DNA from: Paracoccaceae bacterium
Lineage (GTDB): Bacteria > Pseudomonadota > Alphaproteobacteria > Rhodobacterales > Rhodobacteraceae
Length of the DNA: 50,265 nt
Assembly: GCA_017854585.1 (NCBI GenBank)
Contig: JAFMHK010000010.1
Span: 1 to 50,265, forward strand
Reading direction: 5' to 3'
Shown: in pieces, positions 1-8,127 of the stretch
Position numbering within the stretch: position 1 is the stretch's first letter
Layout of the letters: the number at the start of each line of letters is the position of its first letter
The notes under the pieces: generated by a model
What the model was told of the DNA's origin: nothing
Database searches by the model: none
Seen by the model: only the letters and a program-made list of their open reading frames with translations
Translations under genes and position numbers: made by a program

Positions 1-1
1 A

Positions 2-475
2 TTACCCCCCGTTTCCATTGAACGCGGGGCCGCCGGCATCCGTCACAAGGCCGATTTCGCGAAAGCCGCCAGCGTTCAGCGCGCCCATGACCTGCATCAC
101 CTGTTCGTATGGAATGCCGCCATCGGCCCGCAGAAACACCTGCTGGCTTTCACGTTCCGCTGCGATGGCCTGAAGGCGCGTGATCAGATCCGCCAATGGC
201 ACCTCTGTCTCTTGAATGAGGACACGGCCATCTGCGGCAAGGGTCACGGAAAGCGGCTCCTCCTGATCAGTCGGCAAGGCTTCGGCGGCGGTTTCAGGTA
301 GTTCGATGGGCACGCCCACCGTCATCAGGGGGGCGGCAACCATGAAGATGATCAAAAGGCACAGCATCACGTCCACGAAGGGCGTGACGTTGATTTCAGA
401 CATGGGCCGGGTGCCGCGTGACCCGCGCCCACGCCGCCGACCGCCCGATCCGCGCTGTGCGACTGAGGCACCCAT
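2..475 (-). CDS. tolR: TolR, Tol-Pal system proton-channel subunit
   Basis: This is a 157-residue ExbD/TolR-type inner-membrane protein that, with TolQ, uses the proton motive force to energise TolA for outer-membrane constriction. A basic N-terminus (RRRGRGSRG) and the motif MSEINVTPFVDVMLCLL lead into one membrane helix at about residues 33-52. Asp35 in PFVDVML is the expected proton-carrying aspartate. The rest is a small periplasmic domain of normal family length. The stop codon lies at bases 2-4, so the gene is complete. The ATG overlaps the tolQ stop by one base (TGATG), implying translational coupling. tolA, tolB and pal should follow outside the window. Confidence 0.95.
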   Translation of the reverse strand: MGASVAQRGSGGRRRGRGSRGTRPMSEINVTPFVDVMLCLLIIFMVAAPLMTVGVPIELPETAAEALPTDQEEPLSVTLAADGRVLIQETEVPLADLITRLQAIAAERESQQVFLRADGGIPYEQVMQVMGALNAGGFREIGLVTDAGGPAFNGNGG

Positions 476-1167
476 CAGTCAAGCTGCCGCGACAGCAGGG
501 TGGAGAACTCATCCGCGAAGCCTTCGTAACCCGAGACCAGCCTGTCGGCATCACCCGACAGCTTGTTGTAGCAGATGACAGCCGGAATGGCGGCCAGCAG
601 GCCCAGACCCGTGGCCAACAAGGCCTCGGCAATGCCGGGGGCCACGACGGCCAGTGACGTGTTGCCGGAAATGGCAATTTCCTGAAACGACCGCATGATC
701 CCCCAGACGGTACCGAACAGACCCACGAAGGGCGCGGTGGCGCCGGTGGTAGCAAGGAAATTCAGGCCCGATGTCAGACGCTCGTTCTCGCGCGCGATGG
801 CGACATCCATTGACCGGTCCACGCGCTGCTGCACACCGGGGATCAGGACGCCGTCGTCACGCAAACTGCGGCGCCATTCCGTCATACCCGCGACGAACAC
901 CCGTTCGGACGCGCTTCTCGGAGCATCCGCGACCTGATCGTAGAGTTCGTCCAACGGGTCACCCGACCAGAACGCCGCGTCGAACGCTGCCGCGTTGGCC
1001 CGCGACCGCCGATACATGGCAACCTTCTGAAAGGTGATCGCCCAGACCCACACCGAGGCCACCATCAGGGCCACCATGACAAGTTGGACTGTGATTGAAG
1101 CACGGAAGAAAAGCGCAATCAGCGTAAAATCCGCGTGTTGCGCCGCAGCGAGCGTTTCAGTTTCCAT
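475..1167 (-). CDS. tolQ: TolQ, Tol-Pal system motor subunit
   Basis: This 230-residue MotA/TolQ/ExbB-family protein forms the stator-like channel with TolR. A first hydrophobic helix lies near residues 25-50. After a cytoplasmic loop, two further helices occur around residues 140-195, with the family pattern GLFGTVWGIMRSF followed by APGIAEALLATGLGLLAAIPAV. Length and three-helix topology match the family. The gene lies 110 bases downstream of ybgC on the same strand, and that gap contains a plausible promoter of its own. It ends in a one-base overlap with tolR. Confidence 0.95.
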   Translation of the reverse strand: METETLAAAQHADFTLIALFFRASITVQLVMVALMVASVWVWAITFQKVAMYRRSRANAAAFDAAFWSGDPLDELYDQVADAPRSASERVFVAGMTEWRRSLRDDGVLIPGVQQRVDRSMDVAIARENERLTSGLNFLATTGATAPFVGLFGTVWGIMRSFQEIAISGNTSLAVVAPGIAEALLATGLGLLAAIPAVICYNKLSGDADRLVSGYEGFADEFSTLLSRQLD

Positions 1168-1226
1168 CAGCCTGTGTTTTCCCTCTGCCCCGGGGTTATC
1201 GCGGGCACGTGATTTTTCTGTGCCTC

Positions 1227-1255
1227 ATTAATGGTTGAGCATATCAAGTTGTAAG
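1227..1255 (-). promoter_or_regulatory. Candidate sigma70-type promoter for tolQR
   Basis: Read on the minus strand, CTTACA (1255-1250) and ATTAAT (1232-1227) are separated by 17 bases and match the -35 and -10 consensus at four of six positions each. The stretch is clearly more AT-rich than its surroundings and lies about 60 bases before the tolQ ATG. It would let tolQR be transcribed apart from ybgC. This is inference from spacing and consensus only. Confidence 0.35.
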
Positions 1256-1277
1256 GGGAAACACCAACAATTGTGCG

Positions 1278-1688
1278 TCAGGCGCTGCTGTCTGCCGAAA
1301 TTGTTTCGACCTTTGCGCGAATATCCGCCGGAAGCCGGGCGGCCCGTCCGTGCGCACCCAGAACCACGACCGACACCCGCGCCCGGAACAAGGCCACGCC
1401 ATCGCGGAACACCGTCTGCGGCATGTCAAAGCTTGCGCCCTTCAGGCGGTCCAACGTCGTCTCGACGATCAATTCATCGTCATATTTCGCGGGCGAAAGG
1501 TAATCCGCCTCGACCCGGCGCACGGCAAAAACAAACCCACTGGCCTTCATCGCGACCTGATCGATTCCCGCGGCGCGCACCATTTCCGAGCGTGCGCGTT
1601 CGATAAAGCGCAGGTAATTGGCATAATAGACGATGCCCGCCAGATCGGTATCTTCATAATAAACGCGGATCGGCCAGTGGTGGATCAT
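1278..1688 (-). CDS. ybgC: YbgC, Tol-Pal-associated acyl-CoA thioesterase
   Basis: This 136-residue single-domain hotdog-fold thioesterase is the gene that usually opens tol-pal clusters. The N-terminal signature YYEDTDLAGIVYYANYLRF, with the catalytic Asp of the EDTD segment, is the 4-hydroxybenzoyl-CoA thioesterase/YbgC pattern, and length fits the family. It is thought to act on acyl-CoA or acyl-ACP at the cytoplasmic membrane; the physiological substrate is not settled. Its ATG overlaps the stop of the upstream unknown gene by four bases (ATGA), so the two are probably co-translated. Confidence 0.92.
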   Translation of the reverse strand: MIHHWPIRVYYEDTDLAGIVYYANYLRFIERARSEMVRAAGIDQVAMKASGFVFAVRRVEADYLSPAKYDDELIVETTLDRLKGASFDMPQTVFRDGVALFRARVSVVVLGAHGRAARLPADIRAKVETISADSSA

Positions 1689-2332
1689 TGCCGGCGTCCC
1701 ACCCGCGCCGACAGACGCAAGGCATGTGCGGGATCCGTAGCCGCCACCGGCAAGATCGGATCATAGCCCGCCCGGATGACATCCGCGATCTGTGGCTTGA
1801 GGATCGGCGCGCCGCCTTGCCGGAGGATCGCAAGGGGCGAGGCGCGCAGAAACGCCGCATCGGACCACAGCAGGATCGTTTGCACCATCTGGCTGAGGGC
1901 TATGGTATCGGCACTGGCGGCCTGCATGTCCGCATCCATCCGAATGAAGACGAAGGCGGCCTTGATGCCGCCGCTCGGGTCAAACCGGAAACTGCGATAC
2001 TGGTTCGCATCGACAGATTTGAGACGGGTGACCAGCGGCGCGAGATCGGGGATCAGTCGGTCGAGAATGGGGGTTTGCGTCAACTCATCCCAATCGCGGA
2101 CGAAAAAGACCATCAGGTTCGCCCCGAGTTCGGTGTCTGTTTCGGCCATCTTGTGGTCGGCAAGCACAACGACCGCCTCGATCGCACCTTTCAGAACAGC
2201 GATCGTCGGTTCATCGACGCCAAACACCACCGGCACGATTGGACGGCCCCACCGCGCAAACAGGTATTGACCATCGGCGCGGGTGAACAGCGCTTGAATA
2301 TCGGCAGGCGACAGAGGCTCATCAGGTGTCAT
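1685..2332 (-). CDS. Conserved hypothetical protein between ruvB and ybgC
   Basis: This 215-residue protein, probably soluble, belongs to no family I can name. It has no signal peptide and no convincing membrane helix. The sequence is a mix of hydrophobic strands (RPIVPVVFGV, ANLMVFFVRDW, KAAFVFIRMD) and a C-terminal part with LRQGGAPILKPQIADVIRAGYDP. Codon use and GC content resemble the neighbours. It overlaps ybgC by four bases and follows ruvB by 96 bases, so it sits within the ruv-to-tol run. The start was chosen at the first ATG; no strong ribosome site precedes it. Its placement suggests a housekeeping or envelope role, but that is only positional inference. Confidence 0.8.
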   Translation of the reverse strand: MTPDEPLSPADIQALFTRADGQYLFARWGRPIVPVVFGVDEPTIAVLKGAIEAVVVLADHKMAETDTELGANLMVFFVRDWDELTQTPILDRLIPDLAPLVTRLKSVDANQYRSFRFDPSGGIKAAFVFIRMDADMQAASADTIALSQMVQTILLWSDAAFLRASPLAILRQGGAPILKPQIADVIRAGYDPILPVAATDPAHALRLSARVGRRQ

Positions 2333-2428
2333 GGATGGTGTGATACCGGGAATTGATGATTGGGTCCATCAGGGCGGGTGATGGTGTCGAAGGCACCGCG
2401 GACAAATGGTGTGCAACCTGCCCCGGCC

Positions 2429-3451
2429 TCAGAACAACCCGCCCTGATCAGGGGGCTTGGGCGCGGCCATGCCAAGGTGAGACCACCCTTTTTGCGCCAG
2501 CATTCGACCACGCGGGGTACGCGCAATCAGGCCCTGTTGCAGCAAGAAAGGCTCAATCACCTCTTCAATCGCATCGCGCGCCTCGGACAAGGCCGCAGAC
2601 AGGGTTTCCACCCCCACGGGGCCGCCTGCATAGTTTTCCGCCATCAGCTTCAGATAGCGACGGTCGGCGCCGTCCAGACCCAGATGATCGACCCCAAGCC
2701 GGGTAAGGGCGCTGTCTGCAATTTCCTGTGTCAGGCGACCGTCGCCTTCGACCAGTGCAAAGTCGATGACCCGGCGCAGAAGCCTGCCAGCGATGCGGGG
2801 GGTGCCACGCGCACGGCGCGCAATTTCCCGCGTGCCCTTTGGGTGCGCCTCGATGCCAGACAGGCGCGCGCCACGGGTGACGATCTGGTCAAGCTCGTCT
2901 TCGGTATAGAATTCCAGCCGCGTGGGGATGCCGAACCTGTCACGCAATGGTGTGGTCAGAAGGCCAAGCCGGGTCGTGGCGCCAACAAGGGTGAAGGGCT
3001 GCAGTTCGATCCGCACGGTACGGGCTGCGGGGCCTTCTCCGATCACCAGATCAAGCTGGAAGTCCTCCAGTGCAGGATACAACACTTCTTCCACGGCGGG
3101 GTTCAGGCGGTGGATTTCATCGATGAAAAGAACATCGCGGGCGTCCAGATTGGTCAAGATCGCGGCCAAATCCCCGGCCTTGGCCAGCACGGGGCCGGAT
3201 GTCATGCGAAAATTGACCCCAAGTTCGCGTGCCATGATCTGCGCCAACGTGGTCTTACCAAGACCGGGAGGGCCATAGAAAAGCACGTGATCCATCGCCT
3301 CGCCCCGGCGACGGGCACTTTCGGTAAAGACCCTCAGGTTGGCGCGGGCGTCGACCTGACCGATGAAGTCGTCCAGCACCTGCGGTCGCAAGGCACGGTC
3401 GGTATCTTCCGGCAGTGGCGCGGGGCGCATGGTTGGGTCAGGTTCGGTCAT
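2429..3451 (-). CDS. ruvB: RuvB, Holliday junction branch-migration ATPase
   Basis: This 340-residue AAA+ motor drives branch migration of Holliday junctions as hexamers loaded by RuvA. Visible features are the N-terminal [12 protein letters not shown] segment, Walker [12 protein letters not shown], Walker [11 protein letters not shown], sensor-1 [10 protein letters not shown] and a C-terminal winged-helix part containing [13 protein letters not shown]. Length matches the family. It is the last of the ruvC-ruvA-ruvB series, 157 bases downstream of ruvA; that spacer shows no ORF or clear signal. Confidence 0.97.
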   Translation of the reverse strand: MTEPDPTMRPAPLPEDTDRALRPQVLDDFIGQVDARANLRVFTESARRRGEAMDHVLFYGPPGLGKTTLAQIMARELGVNFRMTSGPVLAKAGDLAAILTNLDARDVLFIDEIHRLNPAVEEVLYPALEDFQLDLVIGEGPAARTVRIELQPFTLVGATTRLGLLTTPLRDRFGIPTRLEFYTEDELDQIVTRGARLSGIEAHPKGTREIARRARGTPRIAGRLLRRVIDFALVEGDGRLTQEIADSALTRLGVDHLGLDGADRRYLKLMAENYAGGPVGVETLSAALSEARDAIEEVIEPFLLQQGLIARTPRGRMLAQKGWSHLGMAAPKPPDQGGLF

Positions 3452-3608
3452 CGTACGACCTTATGGCCGACACCATGGCGCGGAGCCAGATCAAAGCGGC
3501 AACACGCGCACCATCCCCGTCGGACGCACAAGCCGTTCGCGAACGATTTGCCGGTTTCATCGCGGGGGCTTGTCCCGTTTGGCCCGAGGCAGCGCACCCT
3601 CCCCACAC

Positions 3609-4268
3609 TCATTCCTTGGGCGCCAGAAGCCGAAGGGCCGCACGGATCAGGGTGGCGGTGTCGGCCCCCGGCGCGTCGCCGGCGGCCATTGAGACAGCAT
3701 TCGCGGCATCGGATGGCGCATAACCAAGATTTTGCAACGCCGACAACGCCTCTGCCTGAGCCGGGGCGGATTGGACCGACCGTGGTTTCGCGGGCGCCGT
3801 CGTATCGATCACCTCCACGCTCGCGTCGCCCAGTGCCTCGTGGACAGTGCCACCAAGCGCCATAGCGGCAGGGGCTTTGGTTTTCAGTTCCATCACCACG
3901 CGCTGCGCGATCTTGGGTCCAACCCCCGGCGCGGCCTTGATGGCGGACCAATCACCGATGGCGATGGCGCGGGCCACACCTTCGGCCCCAAGCGTGCCGA
4001 GAATTGCCATTGACGCCTTGGCCCCGACGCCCTGCACAGACATCAGCAAACGATGCCATTCGCGGTCATAAAGCGTGAGAAAGCCGAATAACTGCAGAAG
4101 ATCTTCACGCACCAGCAAATCCGTGTAAAGCGCGGCAACCTGCCCCTGCCCCGGCAACGCGGCAAGTGTCCGGTCGGAACAATGGACGGCGTAGCCCACG
4201 CCATTCACGTCAAGCAAGACATGGTCCGCGCCCCGGTAATCCACACGGCCGGTCAGCTTACCAATCAT
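3609..4268 (-). CDS. ruvA: RuvA, Holliday junction-binding subunit
   Basis: This 219-residue protein binds four-way junctions as a tetramer and recruits RuvB. It starts [11 protein letters not shown], has the OB-fold N-terminal domain, then two helix-hairpin-helix segments ([17 protein letters not shown] and [20 protein letters not shown]), a linker of about 35 residues and the RuvB-contacting C-terminal three-helix domain ([16 protein letters not shown]). The ATG overlaps the ruvC stop by four bases, giving tight coupling of resolvase and branch-migration subunits. Confidence 0.97.
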   Translation of the reverse strand: MIGKLTGRVDYRGADHVLLDVNGVGYAVHCSDRTLAALPGQGQVAALYTDLLVREDLLQLFGFLTLYDREWHRLLMSVQGVGAKASMAILGTLGAEGVARAIAIGDWSAIKAAPGVGPKIAQRVVMELKTKAPAAMALGGTVHEALGDASVEVIDTTAPAKPRSVQSAPAQAEALSALQNLGYAPSDAANAVSMAAGDAPGADTATLIRAALRLLAPKE

Positions 4269-4768
4269 GATGCGGCCCCAATGGCGGCGGCAAGACGGCC
4301 CGCAGACCGGGCATGAAACGCATGGCAGATCGCAACGGCCAAGGCATCGGCTGCGTCGGGGCCGACCGGATCACAGCCGGGCAATTGCAAGCGCACCATA
4401 TGGTCGACCTGCCGTTTGTCGGCATGGCCCACGCCAACGACGGCCTTCTTCACGGCATTGGGCGCGTATTCGGAAACCGACAACCCAGCCTGCGCGGGGA
4501 CCAGCATCGCAATGCCACGCGCCTGTCCCAGCTTCAGGGTGCCGGCCCCGTCGCGGTTCACAAAGGTATGTTCTACTGCTGCCAGATCAGGCGCATGCAG
4601 CGCAATGGCCGCCGACAACTGGGTATGCAAAGCCAAGAGGCGCACAGCCAGATCGGTGCCGACGCTGACACATTGGCCATTGGCGATGTGGCGCAAGCGG
4701 CTTCCATCGACGTCGATCACACCCCACCCCATAGACCTGAGGCCCGGATCTATCCCGATGATACGCAT
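4265..4768 (-). CDS. ruvC: RuvC, Holliday junction resolvase
   Basis: This 167-residue RNase H-fold endonuclease makes symmetric nicks at Holliday junctions. The catalytic acidic tetrad is intact: Asp7 in IGIDPGL, Glu66 in AAVEHTFV, and Asp138 and Asp141 in GPDAADAL. These positions are identical to the E. coli numbering. The start is supported by a GGGGCAGGGCAG ribosome site directly ahead of the ATG. It leads the ruvCAB operon and is divergent from the DUF1127 gene across a 338-base intergenic region. Confidence 0.97.
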   Translation of the reverse strand: MRIIGIDPGLRSMGWGVIDVDGSRLRHIANGQCVSVGTDLAVRLLALHTQLSAAIALHAPDLAAVEHTFVNRDGAGTLKLGQARGIAMLVPAQAGLSVSEYAPNAVKKAVVGVGHADKRQVDHMVRLQLPGCDPVGPDAADALAVAICHAFHARSAGRLAAAIGAAS

Positions 4769-5106
4769 CTGCCCTGCCCCGCCATTGTTTTTTGCGACTT
4801 TTGTGCATCATTAGCACGAAACGCGAACATTGGCCAGCCCGATGGCAAAACCCGCCGCTGCGGCGACGCTTTGCGACATGGTCGGTTTCGCGCCCTCCAA
4901 AACCGTCATTCGGGTCACTGAAAGCGACATCCACAGGCCACGAATTTACCTTATTTTAAAGGCGATACGATGGCTTTTCTGTCATGCGCGCAGCACATGA
5001 GACACATGCAAAAATCGACACTTGCGCGGTCGTTGGATCAGCCCTAAATGCCGGCGGTCGGCAATAATGTCGGCGGCAGAACATTTTGATCGGAAAGGAC
5101 GACCAA
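4769..5106. promoter_or_regulatory. Divergent intergenic region between ruvC and the DUF1127 gene
   Basis: No protein-coding or RNA gene is evident in these 338 bases. The stretch around 4944-4970 is AT-rich (TTACCTTATTTTAAAGG) and is the most likely place for the ruvC promoter. On the plus strand, TTGCGC (5022-5027) and TAAATG (5045-5050), 17 bases apart, form a weak candidate promoter for the DUF1127 gene, which has a good GGAAAGGA ribosome site at about 5091-5098. No LexA-type GTTC...GTTC operator was recognised by eye. Confidence 0.3.
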
Positions 5107-5310
5107 ATGGCTATTATTTCCAATCGCCCCCTCGGCGGTGATTTCGGCGGAACGCGCGTTCTTGCCGGTCTTGTAGGACGGATTGCGGCATGGAACGATG
5201 CCCGCGTGACCCGTGCGAGCCTGTCGCGGTTGAGCGATCGCGAGTTGGACGATCTGGGTCTGGTGCGCGGCGATATCGATGAGATCGCACAGGGCAGCAA
5301 GCTGCGCTAA
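5107..5310 (+). CDS. DUF1127 small protein
   Basis: This is a 67-residue protein. The C-terminal half reads RIAAWNDARVTRASLSRLSDRELDDLGL, the arginine-rich YjiS/DUF1127 pattern, and it ends VRGDIDEIAQGSKLR. An ATG seven codons upstream in frame (5086) is less likely because GGAAAGGA sits correctly before 5107. In Rhodobacter sphaeroides a member of this family (CcaF1) binds RNA in stress responses and is followed by a string of small RNAs. Here only a single terminator hairpin follows. The gene is isolated, with its own promoter region and terminator, so it is probably a monocistronic, highly regulated transcript. Confidence 0.88.
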   Translation: MAIISNRPLGGDFGGTRVLAGLVGRIAAWNDARVTRASLSRLSDRELDDLGLVRGDIDEIAQGSKLR

Positions 5311-5334
5311 GTACGACCACGCCAAAAATTAAGA

Positions 5335-5372
5335 GGCCTGCGCGGGAAGCATCCTTCGCAGGCCTTTTCTTT
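5335..5372 (+). terminator. Rho-independent terminator of the DUF1127 gene
   Basis: A perfect 8-base-pair stem (GGCCTGCG at 5335-5342 with CGCAGGCC at 5357-5364) closes a 14-base loop and is followed by TTTTCTTT. It starts 25 bases after the DUF1127 stop. It also lies just beyond the end of the convergent gene at 5386, but its T-run favours plus-strand transcription. Confidence 0.85.
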
Positions 5373-5385
5373 GTCTGAAGTCTGA

Positions 5386-5754
5386 CTATTCAGCAGCGGC
5401 GTTTGCGATCATTTCGGCGATGACGTCGTATTGGCTGACAAGCCAAACGGTCAGTTGATCGGGCATCAGAATCTGCCCCGCAACACGTTCCCATTGGGCC
5501 CCCTGCAGCAAGGCAATGATCCGGTCTGAATAGACATCTCCGCCCAGATACCAGACCATCAGGGCCTTTAACAGGATGCTGAGGACGAACGCGAACAGCA
5601 GACCTTTCCATGGAAACGTAAATCGAAAGCGGCGGCGGCGGCGCGGAACCATCAAACCATCGTCTTGCAGCACGTACTGGCCGGGCGCGCGATCGGAATG
5701 ATCCCGATTGATGCGGTTCACGCGGCGTTGAAATTCCTGATATTCACGGTTCAT
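5386..5754 (-). CDS. Hypothetical single-span membrane protein
   Basis: This is a 122-residue protein of no family I recognise. The N-terminal 50 residues are polar and basic (MNREYQEFQRRVNRINRDH...), ending in a RRRRRFRF cluster. One membrane helix follows (LLFAFVLSILLKALMVWYLG), then a short C-terminal segment (SDRIIALLQGAQWERVAGQIL). The positive cluster before the helix suggests the N-terminus is cytoplasmic. The internal ATG at 5754 was chosen because the 30 upstream codons look non-coding; the longer frame would start at 5844. It sits 108 bases downstream of prmA on the same strand. Confidence 0.72.
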   Translation of the reverse strand: MNREYQEFQRRVNRINRDHSDRAPGQYVLQDDGLMVPRRRRRFRFTFPWKGLLFAFVLSILLKALMVWYLGGDVYSDRIIALLQGAQWERVAGQILMPDQLTVWLVSQYDVIAEMIANAAAE

Positions 5755-5862
5755 TGGCAACTCGCTTTGAACGTGTCGGCCCCACTGGGGAGAGAAATAC
5801 CAAAAGTTTGACGCAATCGGCCACCAATCTGTCGGCACGCCCAAGAAACAACCTGTTTCGCG

Positions 5863-6732
5863 TTATCGCCGCTTGAGGGTCAGGGTTGTCCAGTCACCCA
5901 ATATCTCGCGGCGCGTCAGCGCAAAACCTTGTGCTTCATAAGCGGCCACAACGGAGTCCGCCTGCGGATTAAGGAGGCCTGACAGGATTATATGGCAATT
6001 TTGCGCCGCATTTGTGGCCATATCAGGGGCAAGCGCGATCAGCGGGCCCATCAAGATGTTTGCAAAAATCAGGTCGTAGGGTGCGCGAGAGATCAGATCA
6101 GGATGGTCGAAGCCCGTTGCCTCTACGCAAATGACTTGATCAGCAAGGCCGTTCGCCAATGCGTTGGCGCGAGCAACATCCACGGCCACGGGATCGATAT
6201 CGCTGGCGATCACGGTATCGGGCCAGACCTTGGCGGCGGCCAAAGCCAGAACGGCAGTGCCACAGCCGATGTCGGCAACGTTCCGGGCGCGGACGCCTTG
6301 GGTGATCAGGGCGTCGAGCGCCTCAAGACAGCCTTGTGTTGTCCCGTGGTGCCCGGTGCCAAATGCCATGGCCGCCTCGATCAGCAAGCCGATCGACGTC
6401 GGCGGCACCTGATCCGCATCATGACTGCCGTAGACAAAAAACCGACCTGCCACGACCGGATGAAGTTGCCGTTTGACGGCGGCGACCCAATCGGTTTCCG
6501 GCAATTCCGATACGGTAAACGGCTTGCCGCCATGCGCCGCAGCCAGCAACGTCAGGGCAAGATCATCGGGCGTTTCCGTGAAATAGGCGCCGACCTCCCA
6601 CAGGCCAGAGCCATCTTCAACCTCGAACACACCCACGCCCGTGGGGGTCGGATCAAGTAGCTCAAGTGCCTCTCCAAGCGCCTCGGCGCTGTCTTTTCCG
6701 GGCAATGTCGTGAGGGCGGTAAATGTGGGCAT
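5863..6732 (-). CDS. prmA: PrmA, ribosomal protein L11 methyltransferase
   Basis: This 289-residue class I SAM-dependent enzyme trimethylates ribosomal protein L11. The diagnostic AFGTGHH motif is at residues 123-129, the SAM-binding DIGCGTAVLALAA begins at 154, DIDPVAV follows, and the catalytic-site FANILMGPL lies around 218-226. The N-terminal L11-recognition domain is present but compact. An AAGGGG ribosome site precedes the ATG. The gene lies 14 bases downstream of the MFS gene, so the two are probably co-transcribed. Confidence 0.92.
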   Translation of the reverse strand: MPTFTALTTLPGKDSAEALGEALELLDPTPTGVGVFEVEDGSGLWEVGAYFTETPDDLALTLLAAAHGGKPFTVSELPETDWVAAVKRQLHPVVAGRFFVYGSHDADQVPPTSIGLLIEAAMAFGTGHHGTTQGCLEALDALITQGVRARNVADIGCGTAVLALAAAKVWPDTVIASDIDPVAVDVARANALANGLADQVICVEATGFDHPDLISRAPYDLIFANILMGPLIALAPDMATNAAQNCHIILSGLLNPQADSVVAAYEAQGFALTRREILGDWTTLTLKRR

Positions 6733-6746
6733 TGCTGGCCCCTTTG

Positions 6747-7997
6747 CTATTCAGCGGCTGTTGGTGCGGCCGCGGCGCGGCGCAGTATCGTTTCGTTTCC
6801 GGGTTCGGGATGGCGGGGAACCAGCGTCGACAAACCAAGCGAGACCGCAGCCATTCCCGCCGCAGTGAAGAACACGGCGATAGGTGAGACCAGCCATAGA
6901 TAGCCCAGCCCTGCGGGCAGGAACACCGCAGCAATGTGGTTGATCGTAAAGGCAACGGCGGCCGTTGGCGCAATATCGCCGGGCGCCGCGATTTTCTGGA
7001 AATAGGTTTTGATCGCCAGCGCCAGCGAGAAAAAGATGTGGTTCACGACATAAAGGGCCCCGGCCATCCACACGCCCCAGTCAAACCAGTAAAGGCCCGC
7101 GTACAGCAGAAAGACCAAGGTCAAACCGGCGTATTCCACCAACAGGGCCGCCCGTTCGCCAAAAAACCCGACAGCCCGGCCCAGAAACGGCGCCGCCACC
7201 ATGTTTGTCAGCAAGGTGACCATGAAAAGGGCGGTTATCTGGTGCACGTCAAAGCCATAGCGTTCCACCATCATGAAACCGGCAAAGACGACAAAGATCT
7301 GCCGCCGCGCGCCGGACATGAACTGCAACGCATAGTAAAGCCAATAGCGGCGGCGCAGGATCATCTTCTTGGTCTGGGGATTGGGGCTTTCGAATTGGGG
7401 AAAGAACCGCAAGCAGACCAAAGCAATCAGCGCGGTCGCCCCGCCAGACACCCAATAGACAAGGTCATACGACAGATCGAATGCGCGCCATGTCAGGACG
7501 ATAAGAAGATAGGCGACCAAAGTGGAGGCCGACCCGACGCTCAGAAGCCAGCCAAGGGTTTGGGGCGCCTTTTTCTTGTCGATCCATTGCAGTTGCAGGG
7601 ATTGATTGACGGTCTCGTAATAATGGAACCCGATCGAGCTGAGCAGCGTGATGATCAAAAGCCCCTGAAGCGACGGAAACTGCGCCGTCATCGCGGTGGC
7701 AACGCCCAGCAAGGCCAGCGACACCAGACCAAGCACCTGTTCACGAACGAAGATGATCAAGAAGATCACGCCAACGGCAAGGAACCCCGGAATCTCGCGG
7801 ACGGTATGCAGCCACCCGATATCGGATCCATCAAAGCCCGCCATCTCGACGACGAAATTGTTCAAAAGAGCCGACCACGTGGCGAACGCGATCGGCATGG
7901 CGATGGCCATCACGACCAATAGCGCCACGGGCCTGCGCCAAACGGGCAGGTGGGCGGCATCCGCAAGCGACATTCGGGGAGAGCGATCACCAATCAT
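6747..7997 (-). CDS. MFS transporter, substrate unknown
   Basis: This is a 416-residue polytopic membrane protein with about 12 hydrophobic helices, split into two halves by the basic loop PNPQTKKMILRRRYW near residue 210. This is the usual 6+6 layout of the major facilitator superfamily. The first loop has REIPGFLAVGVIFLIIF and the second half has GARRQIFVVFAGFMMVERYG. No substrate signature can be read. A second in-frame ATG eight codons in (MSLADAAHL) is a possible start. It may be transcribed with prmA. Confidence 0.82.
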   Translation of the reverse strand: MIGDRSPRMSLADAAHLPVWRRPVALLVVMAIAMPIAFATWSALLNNFVVEMAGFDGSDIGWLHTVREIPGFLAVGVIFLIIFVREQVLGLVSLALLGVATAMTAQFPSLQGLLIITLLSSIGFHYYETVNQSLQLQWIDKKKAPQTLGWLLSVGSASTLVAYLLIVLTWRAFDLSYDLVYWVSGGATALIALVCLRFFPQFESPNPQTKKMILRRRYWLYYALQFMSGARRQIFVVFAGFMMVERYGFDVHQITALFMVTLLTNMVAAPFLGRAVGFFGERAALLVEYAGLTLVFLLYAGLYWFDWGVWMAGALYVVNHIFFSLALAIKTYFQKIAAPGDIAPTAAVAFTINHIAAVFLPAGLGYLWLVSPIAVFFTAAGMAAVSLGLSTLVPRHPEPGNETILRRAAAAPTAAE

Positions 7998-8127
7998 GCC
8001 AGCGTGTTACGCCTGACTGTCAGGCTTGCCTAGGCCAAATCCTGTGCGTTTGCGCAGGGTCGGTTTGCGGATCCTGCCTCTGTCAGCGGGCGATGACGGG
8101 TTCCGGCGACACGTGATTGTACCCGAC

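Noticed and set aside
6936..7922. Open frame of 328 codons antisense to the MFS gene.
   Set aside because: It is rich in His, Gln, Arg and Lys with no domain, the usual complement pattern of membrane-helix codons.
8041..8127. CCTGCGC/GCACAGG hairpin after hss as a terminator.
   Set aside because: The stem has a mismatch and no T-run follows, so it cannot be called with confidence.
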